Shown piece after piece: positions 9,233-15,915 of a DNA stretch of 31,073 nt. The DNA comes from Pleionea sp041589565 (lineage in GTDB: Bacteria; Pseudomonadota; Gammaproteobacteria; Enterobacterales; Kangiellaceae). The stretch spans positions 1-31,073 of the forward strand of contig JBFHVL010000008.1 in NCBI GenBank assembly GCA_041589565.1, given 5' to 3'. The translations under genes and the position numbers were made by a program. Each line of letters begins with the position of its first letter. The first letter of the stretch is position 1. A model generated the notes under the pieces. It searched no databases. It had not been told where the DNA came from and saw only the letters and a list, made by a program, of their open reading frames with translations.

Positions 9233-9250
9233 AATGATCTTGATATCATT
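9233..9250. promoter_or_regulatory. Short dyad upstream of the CoA-transferase gene
   Basis: AATGAT-CTTGAT-ATCATT is a perfect 6-bp inverted repeat with a 6-base spacer, in the 164-base gap between the divergent esterase and CoA-transferase genes. It could be an operator. It is AT-rich and short, so chance is possible. Confidence 0.25.
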
Positions 9251-9315
9251 TTAATTGTTTGTCGCTTATCGTAAGCTAGTCTTCGTTATTTTGTGTTTTT
9301 GAAAGAGTATAAGTT

Positions 9316-10503
9316 ATGGCAGGTCCCTTAGCTGGCATTCGAGTATTGGATTTAAGTCGTATTTTGGCAGGCCCCTGGGCCACCCAGGTGCTAGCGGATT
9401 ATGGTGCCGAAGTTATTAAAGTTGAAAAGCCTGACAGTGGTGACGATACGCGCCATTGGGGGCCTCCTTATCTAAAAGACAAAAATGGCAATGAAACAGC
9501 GCTGTCGGCTTATTTTTTGTCGGCTAATCGAGGAAAATATTCTGTTGCCATCGACATTACGACTCAAAATGGTCAAGCATTGATTCATCAATTGGTGAAA
9601 CAGTGTGATGTAGTAGTCGAAAATTATAAAGTGGATGGGCTTAAAAAATACCAGTTGGATTATGAGACTTTAGCGGAAATAAATCCCCGAATTATTTACT
9701 GCTCAATTACAGGCTTTGGACAAACCGGACCTATGGCCAAGGAGCCTGGGTACGATGCCATTATTCAAGGTATGGGCGGTTTAATGAGCATTACTGGCGA
9801 GGCTGATGATAGGCCCGGTGGTGGGCCGCAAAAAGTAGGCGTAGCGGTCGCCGACTTAATGACCGGTATGTACGCGGTGACGGCCATTACTTCAGCTTTA
9901 TATCACCGGGAAAAATCGGGCGAGGGGCAGTATATCGATTTAGCACTTTTGGATTCTCAAGTTGCCTGGCTTGCGAATCAGAATATGAACTTTCTGGTCG
10001 GTGGCGAAGTGCCGCAACGAAAAGGAACGGCTCATCCCAACATTGTGCCTTATCAAGCAGTAAAAACTAAGAATGGACATTTTATGTTGGCAGTAGGGAA
10101 TGACCGGCAATTTGAGCGATTTTGTCGCGTAATAGAAAGGGATGATTTGGCAAATAATGATCAGTATGCGACTAATCATTTGCGAGTTAACAACCGAGAA
10201 AAGCTGGTTGTAGAAATAGAAAAATCCTTAATGACTAGAACCGCAGAAGAGTGGATTCCGCTTCTAAAGCAAGCTCAAGTGCCGTGTGCACCGATTAATA
10301 CTCTGGATAAGGTTTTTAAAGAGCCTCAGGTTAAAGCTCGTGAAATGCAATTTGAATTGGAGCACTCGATACTTGGCCAAGTGCCACAGGTAGCTAATCC
10401 GGTGAAGTTTTCAAAAACTAAAATCGAATATGTTAAAGCGCCGCCTGAACTTGGCGAGGATACCTTAGCTATATTGAAAAATTTAAACAGAAAACTCGAA
10501 TAA
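9316..10503 (+). CDS. Class III (CaiB/BaiF, formyl-CoA transferase family) CoA-transferase
   Basis: The 395-residue protein has the typical N-terminus GIRVLDLSRILAGPWATQVLADYGAEVIKVE and the middle motif SITGFGQTGP. The catalytic Asp, which forms the aspartyl-CoA anhydride, is probably Asp180 (VAVADLMTGMYA). These enzymes move CoA between carboxylic acids. The overall look is closest to the succinate-hydroxymethylglutarate/glutarate CoA-transferase branch (human SUGCT-like), but the acid pair cannot be assigned from sequence. It stands alone: its neighbours are not CoA-pathway genes. The ATG follows GAAAGAG at a reasonable distance. Confidence 0.92.
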   Translation: MAGPLAGIRVLDLSRILAGPWATQVLADYGAEVIKVEKPDSGDDTRHWGPPYLKDKNGNETALSAYFLSANRGKYSVAIDITTQNGQALIHQLVKQCDVVVENYKVDGLKKYQLDYETLAEINPRIIYCSITGFGQTGPMAKEPGYDAIIQGMGGLMSITGEADDRPGGGPQKVGVAVADLMTGMYAVTAITSALYHREKSGEGQYIDLALLDSQVAWLANQNMNFLVGGEVPQRKGTAHPNIVPYQAVKTKNGHFMLAVGNDRQFERFCRVIERDDLANNDQYATNHLRVNNREKLVVEIEKSLMTRTAEEWIPLLKQAQVPCAPINTLDKVFKEPQVKAREMQFELEHSILGQVPQVANPVKFSKTKIEYVKAPPELGEDTLAILKNLNRKLE

Positions 10504-10897
10504 CTTTGTAAATCGAAGTTTATAAACTGGTTAAGTCGATACTCCGTTTTACGATCTGGGTAAGTTTTATGGCATCTTTAACGAGACGTATGGCTTTTTT
10601 CAATACTTTGAAAATTCGGTTGCCTCATTATTCAAAATTTAGCGGGTAGGCCATTGTTCTTAGGTTTTTCTGACAAAATATGAGGCAGTTAGATAGTATG
10701 TACAGTCTAGCCATGTACACTGTTTTGACAGAGCAAAGGTATCGAAAATTTAGAGTGATGGTAAACAGCGGAGTGAAGGAATTCATATAAGAAAAAACTT
10801 CGCTAAATACCACACTGTTAAATCTTTAATATGGCAAATTTATGAAAGGTATTGCGTTGGATCGCTGATTTTTGACTTTATTTTCTATAATTGATTG
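10504..10897. other. AT-rich intergenic stretch without a recognised gene
   Basis: About 390 bases after the CoA-transferase stop contain no convincing coding region. A 61-codon minus-strand frame at 10628-10813 has no ribosome-binding site and no recognisable motif. No clear terminator for the CoA-transferase gene is seen. Together with the two inverted repeats that follow, this makes a gap of about 0.5 kb, unusually long for this compact window. Confidence 0.5.
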
Positions 10898-10921
10898 AAT
10901 CATATAGTGCATTATATGATT
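10898..10921. repeat. Perfect 9-bp inverted repeat upstream of the V4R-GGDEF gene
   Basis: AATCATATA (10898-10906) and TATATGATT (10913-10921) are exact reverse complements with a 6-base spacer GTGCAT. Size and spacing suit a dimeric repressor or activator site. It overlaps the left arm of the next inverted repeat by three bases. Confidence 0.55.
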
Positions 10922-10966
10922 ATAACCATGCCTATAACTGCTCTTTACGAAAAGCTTGGTTATAAT
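10919..10966. repeat. Perfect 10-bp inverted repeat containing a -10-like hexamer
   Basis: ATTATAACCA (10919-10928) and TGGTTATAAT (10957-10966) are exact reverse complements separated by 28 bases. The right arm ends in TATAAT (10961-10966), a perfect -10 hexamer, about 55 bases before the ATG at 11022. No good -35 hexamer is seen 17 bases upstream, as expected for a promoter that depends on an activator. Binding to the two arms would cover the promoter. Confidence 0.5.
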
Positions 10967-11021
10967 GAAAGCTTTAGTTATGAGTTAAATACATATTACT
11001 TTCAGATTGCCCAAGTATGCT

Positions 11022-12779
11022 ATGCTAAGTACGGTTAAGGTACCTAAAGCCTTTGAACCCTTGTTTGCTGAAGCTGAAGCTAAAGTAAAACAGTTTTTTG
11101 ATCAGCAAAAAGCTAATCCATCTCATGGCTCCATTGAGATTCATGGCTCGCGTTATGTTTTAGTGCGTGGAGCTGCGTTTTCTGTTGAGTTTTTTCAGTT
11201 GGTGCGAAAGATATTTGGTGACGGTCATCAACAAGATGCCGACCGATTTTCAGCAGGCATTCTCTATGAGCTGGCTCACTCAGTGGGGCAGTCTGATGCC
11301 AAACAGTTTCATGCCACAATGAACTTGAGTGACCCTGTTGCAAAGCTTTCAGCAGGCCCTGTCCATTTTGCCCATTCCGGCTGGGCATTTGTCGATATAC
11401 TCGATGAATCAAATCCGAGCCCTGACGAAAACTTTTGCTTAGTGTATAAACATCCCTATTCTTTTGAGTGCGACGCTTGGCTTAACTCAAAAAGCGATGT
11501 AGAGCACCCGGTTTGTATTATGAATGCGGGCTATTCCAGCGGGTGGTGTCAGGAAAGCTTTGGGATCTCGCTTGAAGCTCGTGAAATTACCTGTCGTTCA
11601 ATGGAGCAAGAAGACTGTCTATTTATTATGGCGCCACCTCATTTGATTGAGCAAAAAATTCAAGATTTTGTTCAGCGTCATCCCGAGTTATCGATTACAG
11701 ATTCTGAGCTGGCATTTGTTTCGGAGCAGCCTGGGCTATTTCATCAGGCGGAAGCGGGGCAGGCCAGCTTTAATGGAATGCTACAGCAGCGCTTACTGGC
11801 CTATGCAAGAAACCTGGAAGCAACCCAACAGCAACTTTCTGAGAATATCGAACAGCTGAAGCAGGAGATTAAGCGTCGAGAGCAAGTAGAGGCACAATTG
11901 CTGGAAAGTGAAAAGCGGTGGCGAGAACTAAGTGATGCGACTTTTGATGCCATTATTGTTGTACAAAATGATCAAGTGGTGAGTGCTAATCGCGTATCGG
12001 AAACTCTTTTTGATTTGCCTCACCAGAAAATTGAATCTGCGCAATTATCGGATCTATTCGCTGCTGACACCTACAAAATCATTGTGACTGCACTAAACTC
12101 TGGTGATAAAGAAATTAACAATCTAAAAGTTCAAAAGGATGAGGTCGAAAAATTTGTCGATATTCAGTTTCACCAATCGGTATTTAATGAGCAGCCTGCG
12201 GTTATGTGCGCGATTCGAGATATTACAGAGCGAGCAGTGGCAATGCAAAGGTTGGAGCGTCTTGCCAATTTTGATGCCTTAACAGGATTGCCCAACCGCA
12301 CGCTATTTCAACGAGTCGTTAATCGTAGCCTGCTATCTTCTAACTTCAGTCATAAGCATGGCTTGCTGTTTCTTGATTTGGATAATTTTAAAATTATTAA
12401 TGATACCCACGGCCATTCTGCCGGTGACTTATTGTTATTTGAAGTGGCTAATCGATTATCTAATGCGATTAGAGGCTCCAATACTATTTGTCGACTGGGT
12501 GGCGATGAGTTTGGAATATGGGTGCCGGATATTTCTACCGATGAAGCCGCAAAGCAGGTGGCCTTGCAAATTATAGAAGCTCTAAAAGAGCCTTTTAGGG
12601 TAAGTCGCGAGCAAGTACGGGTAACCTTTAGTATTGGGGTAGCGATTTATCCTCACGACGGCACGGACTATACCACGCTAACCAGAAACTCTGATATGGC
12701 CATGTATGATGCAAAAAACTCAGGAAAAAATCGCTACAGTTGTTACTCGGCAGTGCGCCATAAGGCACCTTCCGATTAA
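11022..12779 (+). CDS. V4R-PAS-GGDEF diguanylate cyclase
   Basis: The 585-residue protein begins with an XylR_N plus V4R module (about residues 10-210), the input found in activators of aromatic catabolism such as XylR/DmpR. The four V4R cysteines are present: C165, C176, C191 and C199 (HPVC, SGWC, ITC, EDC). A coiled coil (about 260-300) leads into a PAS domain (about 301-400) and a GGDEF domain with intact GGDEF at 493-497. The I-site position reads RGSN instead of RxxD, so product inhibition is probably lost. No EAL domain follows. It should make c-di-GMP in response to a small ligand, perhaps aromatic or hydrophobic (inferred). ATG 11022 is chosen; an in-frame TTG at 11007 is an alternative. 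Neither has a good ribosome-binding site, and an in-frame stop at 10986 limits the start. Confidence 0.88.
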   Translation: MLSTVKVPKAFEPLFAEAEAKVKQFFDQQKANPSHGSIEIHGSRYVLVRGAAFSVEFFQLVRKIFGDGHQQDADRFSAGILYELAHSVGQSDAKQFHATMNLSDPVAKLSAGPVHFAHSGWAFVDILDESNPSPDENFCLVYKHPYSFECDAWLNSKSDVEHPVCIMNAGYSSGWCQESFGISLEAREITCRSMEQEDCLFIMAPPHLIEQKIQDFVQRHPELSITDSELAFVSEQPGLFHQAEAGQASFNGMLQQRLLAYARNLEATQQQLSENIEQLKQEIKRREQVEAQLLESEKRWRELSDATFDAIIVVQNDQVVSANRVSETLFDLPHQKIESAQLSDLFAADTYKIIVTALNSGDKEINNLKVQKDEVEKFVDIQFHQSVFNEQPAVMCAIRDITERAVAMQRLERLANFDALTGLPNRTLFQRVVNRSLLSSNFSHKHGLLFLDLDNFKIINDTHGHSAGDLLLFEVANRLSNAIRGSNTICRLGGDEFGIWVPDISTDEAAKQVALQIIEALKEPFRVSREQVRVTFSIGVAIYPHDGTDYTTLTRNSDMAMYDAKNSGKNRYSCYSAVRHKAPSD

Positions 12780-12795
12780 TGTGGAAAAATGATTT

Positions 12796-13212
12796 TTACC
12801 AAGTACCTTGATTAGGCATATCGTCCCAAGGAGCTTTGCTCTCAAGCGCTTCGCCTTTTTGTAGCAACTCGATAGAAATGCCATTCGGATCTTTCACAAA
12901 AGCCATGCGTCCGTCACGAGGAGGTCGAAGTATGGCGACTCCCATATCCATTAAGTGTTGGCATATATGGTAAATATTATCGACCTGATAAGCTAAATGA
13001 CCAAATTGATCACCGTTACGGTAGGTTCGGTCATCATGATTATGGGTGAGTTCCACCATGGGGCCTTCCTCTGATTCACCCACAAAGTAGAGGCTGAACT
13101 TGGCGTCTGGGTAGTCCTTACGTTTGATGAGTTTTAGTCCTAAGCCATCACAATAAAACTTTAGCGAAGCTTCAGGATCCGTAGTTCTGATCATTGAGTG
13201 TAAATATTTCAT
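12796..13212 (-). CDS. gloA: Lactoylglutathione lyase (glyoxalase I)
   Basis: It converts the methylglyoxal-glutathione hemithioacetal to S-lactoylglutathione in the cytoplasm. Starting from the internal Met gives MKYLHSMIRT, the normal start of GloA, and a protein of 138 residues. The four metal ligands are then His5, Glu54 (MVELTHN), His72 (FGHLAY) and Glu115 (GISIEL), close to E. coli numbering. An AGGA about 11 bases upstream supports this start. A start at 13284 would add 24 residues, with no ribosome-binding site and no family match. The DPNG motif (residues 108-111) is conserved. It converges on the V4R-GGDEF gene with only 16 bases between stops. Confidence 0.95.
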   Translation of the reverse strand: MKYLHSMIRTTDPEASLKFYCDGLGLKLIKRKDYPDAKFSLYFVGESEEGPMVELTHNHDDRTYRNGDQFGHLAYQVDNIYHICQHLMDMGVAILRPPRDGRMAFVKDPNGISIELLQKGEALESKAPWDDMPNQGTW

Positions 13213-13417
13213 CGTTTGATTAGTCCTGGTTGAGTAATGTTTTAGGTTACATTGTACTGAAATGATGGGCATGACTAAACTCATGGATTGTCACTATGAG
13301 ATGAAAACTGAAACAGTTTTTAATAGTTTTTTAATTGCTCAATCGTTTTTCCGTTGTTAGGGTGTGGTGTCACTATAGCTTGATAACGCCCAAAGCGAAC
13401 CAGATTGGAGAATATCA

Positions 13418-13840
13418 ATGGGTGTCTCCTTATATAACAAACAGCTTATGAGCCACCACAAAGCGCCCGTAGGATTTATTGAGAAACTATCACTTCCATT
13501 TCAAACCTCTCAACACAATGCATTTTGTGGCGATGAAATCACTTTAGGAATTTGTCTGAGTGAGCAAACGATTTCTGAGATTCAGTTCAGTGGCGAGAAT
13601 TGTGCCGTATGCCGGGCGGCTGCGTCCTTATTGTGCTCAGAAGTAAATGGGATAGAAATTGATGCGGCGCAGCAGCTGGTGAGGGAAGTTCGCGCATCAT
13701 TGACCGAGGATAAGCCTTTCCCATCAGCGTTTGCGGCCTTAAGGGAGCTGCAACACTATCCGGTAAGAAAACAATGTGCACTTTTACCGTTTCAAGCATT
13801 GTCCCGTTTGTTTGAAAGTCATATCTCAGGTGCGAACTAA
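13418..13840 (+). CDS. SufU/IscU-like iron-sulfur scaffold, first gene of a molybdenum hydroxylase operon
   Basis: The 140-residue protein has the IscU/SufU fold signature. The three cysteines and the Asp that hold Zn or an Fe-S cluster are C37 and D39 (FCGDEITL), C62 (SGENCAVCRAAASLL) and C120 (VRKQCALLPFQAL), with spacing like Bacillus SufU (C41, D43, C66, C128). GGAG at 13407-13410, 7 bases upstream, supports the ATG. Its TAA overlaps the next ATG (TAATG), so it belongs to the hydroxylase operon and not to a general isc/suf locus. The likely role is to help mature the 2Fe-2S clusters of the small subunit encoded two genes on, or to carry sulfur for the cofactor; both are inferences. It starts after a 133-base gap in which no clear promoter could be read. 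Confidence 0.82.
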   Translation: MGVSLYNKQLMSHHKAPVGFIEKLSLPFQTSQHNAFCGDEITLGICLSEQTISEIQFSGENCAVCRAAASLLCSEVNGIEIDAAQQLVREVRASLTEDKPFPSAFAALRELQHYPVRKQCALLPFQALSRLFESHISGAN

Positions 13841-14829
13841 TGAACCAAGATTGGCCATGGTTTTTTCGAATATTTAATCCAGCTAAAGCTTTTGGGCTTG
13901 CAACCATTATTGATACTGAAGGCTCTACTTATCGTAAAACTGGAACCATGATTCTCGTCGATGAACATCAATGCTATGGCCTGGTCAGTGGTGGTTGTCT
14001 TGAAGAAGATATTCGATTACGAACACAAACTGCAATACGAGATAACCAGCAAGTCACCATGCGTTATGATCTAACTGATACTGAAGAGTCATTACTCAGT
14101 TTTGGGCTCGGATGTGAAGGTGTGGTGACTATTTTGATCCAGCCTTTAACACCGGAAAATCAACATCTGGGGTTTGCCGAAGTTCTTGCGAACATTAACC
14201 AAGGAAATCATTTCTATTTGCTTCAATGTTACGAAACAGGTGAAGCAAAACCTTTGATTATTCAACCCGATATTGCTGATTTCAAAGAGCTACCGCGCTC
14301 CAGCTATCGCCAACTCAATGTATTAAAACCTTTACGCATTACAGAAGAGCAATGTCTACTGCATCAAGTAAGACCGCCTTTAAAACTGTTGATCTGTGGC
14401 GCAGGGCCGGATGCACTTCCGTTGGTTTCATTTTGTAAGCAATTAGGATGGCAACCCTGTGTTTGGGATCATCGCGAAGCGTATCTGGCACAACATCAAT
14501 CGGCGATACAGCGGCGTAAAATGAGAGCATCGGGCGTTGAGTTAGATGATTTGGCAGAGTTTGATGCTGCAGTTGTGATGACTCACAACTTGCAGCATGA
14601 TCAAGAATACTTAAGTAAGCTTTTAGCTACCGGTATCAACTACATCGGGCTTTTGGGACCACCACATAGGAAACAAAAATTATTTGATGCACTTTCCATT
14701 AATGAAAAGGACGTCGAAGGTAAAGTCTTTGGTCCGGTTGGGATCGATATCAACTGCAATACACCGGAGTCAATAGCGCTTTCTATTGTTGCCCAAATTC
14801 AACAGCAGGTAGTAGGGCAATGGCGTTAG
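13840..14829 (+). CDS. XdhC/CoxI-family molybdenum hydroxylase maturation factor
   Basis: The 329-residue protein has the N-terminal XdhC_CoxI segment (ATIIDTEGSTYRKTG, then LVSGGCLEEDI at about 48-58). A C-terminal Rossmann-like domain starts with LLICGAGPDALPL (about residue 182) and ends with the family motif YIGLLGPPHRKQK. XdhC proteins bind the molybdenum cofactor, have it sulfurated by a partner, and insert it into xanthine-dehydrogenase-family enzymes. It overlaps the previous gene (TAATG) and the next gene by 10 bases, so translation is coupled. The client is almost certainly the enzyme encoded two and three genes downstream. Confidence 0.92.
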   Translation: MNQDWPWFFRIFNPAKAFGLATIIDTEGSTYRKTGTMILVDEHQCYGLVSGGCLEEDIRLRTQTAIRDNQQVTMRYDLTDTEESLLSFGLGCEGVVTILIQPLTPENQHLGFAEVLANINQGNHFYLLQCYETGEAKPLIIQPDIADFKELPRSSYRQLNVLKPLRITEEQCLLHQVRPPLKLLICGAGPDALPLVSFCKQLGWQPCVWDHREAYLAQHQSAIQRRKMRASGVELDDLAEFDAAVVMTHNLQHDQEYLSKLLATGINYIGLLGPPHRKQKLFDALSINEKDVEGKVFGPVGIDINCNTPESIALSIVAQIQQQVVGQWR

Positions 14830-15476
14830 CCAGTCAAGCGTCAATGCATTTAACCTGGTTTCTGCTGGCTGCCGGAGGTTCGACTCGACTTGGTCAACCA
14901 AAACAGCTTGTCGACTTTAATGGACAACCATTGATATGTCATATGTTAGAGCAAATTGGCCGTGCAGTGAACACAATAAAACATGAGATTGATTGCCGTA
15001 TAGGCTGTGTGCTTGGCGCGCACTCTGCAAAGCTTAAAGAAGTAATCGAACACAGAGTGGATGACATTCTTATTAATCGCAACTGGCAGGATGGAATGGG
15101 TGGTTCTATAGGTTACGCGGTAAAACAGTTGTCTCCTAAGGCTGATGCGGTAGGGTTAGTATTGTGTGATCAATGGCGAATCACATCGAATCATCTTTTG
15201 CAAATTATGCAGCAATGGAACAATAAACCGGATCAGATTATTGCAGCAAAAAGTCGACAACTTAATCCACCGGTGATTTTTCCCGCGGTATATTTTGAAG
15301 AGCTTTCTCAGCTTTCCGGAGATAAAGGCGCCAAGCGATTGCTGAGTAAATACCAACATCAATTACACACAGTGCCGATCCCAGAATCCGACACTGATCT
15401 TGATACGCCAGCACAACTCGACGACATGCAACGCTTATTAAAAGCAGGAGGTCACAATGATCAAACTAACCATTAA
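14820..15476 (+). CDS. MobA-like (MocA family) molybdenum-cofactor nucleotidyltransferase
   Basis: The 218-residue GT-A nucleotidyltransferase has the family's NTP-binding loop LLAAGGSTRLGQPKQL (residues 15-30) and the metal-binding LCDQ (Asp117). MocA adds CMP to molybdopterin for the xanthine-oxidase family, and MobA adds GMP. The company of a hydroxylase and XdhC points to the cytidylyl type, which is inferred. The usual proline after LCDQ is Trp here (LCDQWRI), a small departure. It overlaps its neighbours by 10 bases upstream and 20 bases downstream. An in-frame ATG at 14844 is possible, but 14820 has AGGG close by. Confidence 0.9.
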   Translation: MALASQASMHLTWFLLAAGGSTRLGQPKQLVDFNGQPLICHMLEQIGRAVNTIKHEIDCRIGCVLGAHSAKLKEVIEHRVDDILINRNWQDGMGGSIGYAVKQLSPKADAVGLVLCDQWRITSNHLLQIMQQWNNKPDQIIAAKSRQLNPPVIFPAVYFEELSQLSGDKGAKRLLSKYQHQLHTVPIPESDTDLDTPAQLDDMQRLLKAGGHNDQTNH

Positions 15477-15915
15477 TGGAAAACAACATCAACTGGATGT
15501 TGAGCCCGATACACCACTGCTTTGGGTGTTACGCGATGAGTTACAGCTCACCGGTACTAAATACGGTTGCGGTATGGCGTTGTGCGGTGCTTGCACGGTA
15601 CATGTTGATGGCGAAGCAACACGTTCCTGTGTGTTGCCTGTATCTTCAGTTTCAGGAAAAACAGTGACCACCATCGAGGGATTGTCAGACCAGGGAAATC
15701 ATCCAGTGCAAAAAGCGTGGCAGTCGTTAAACGTTCCTCAATGTGGTTACTGCCAGTCGGGACAAATTATGAGTGCGGTTGCTTTACTGAATAAAAACGC
15801 TCAACCAACGGATGACCAAATTGATTCTGCGATGCAAGGAAATATTTGTCGTTGTGGGACTTACCCTCGAATTCGTCAGGCGATTAAAAATGCAGCCAAT
15901 GGAGGTGAGTCATGA
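15457..15915 (+). CDS. 2Fe-2S subunit of a molybdenum hydroxylase (IorA-like)
   Basis: The 152-residue protein is the small electron-transfer subunit of the xanthine oxidase family. The plant-ferredoxin-type cluster is held by C38, C43, C46 and C58 (GCGMALCGACTVHV). The second, helical-bundle cluster is held by C96, C99, C131 and C133 (CGYCQSGQ, GNICRCGTY). GGAGG lies just upstream of the ATG at 15457. Its TGA overlaps the ATG of the large subunit (ATGA), which favours equal synthesis. There is no signal peptide, so export would need the Tat signal of the partner. Electrons leave the molybdenum centre through these two clusters. Confidence 0.96.
   Translation: MIKLTINGKQHQLDVEPDTPLLWVLRDELQLTGTKYGCGMALCGACTVHVDGEATRSCVLPVSSVSGKTVTTIEGLSDQGNHPVQKAWQSLNVPQCGYCQSGQIMSAVALLNKNAQPTDDQIDSAMQGNICRCGTYPRIRQAIKNAANGGES

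Noticed and set aside
10628..10813. 61-codon minus-strand frame in the long gap before the V4R-GGDEF gene
   Set aside because: No ribosome-binding site, low-complexity AT-rich composition, no similarity that I recognise.
13213..13284. Upstream start of gloA
   Set aside because: It adds 24 residues with no family match; the internal Met has AGGA upstream and restores the normal GloA N-terminus and metal-ligand numbering.
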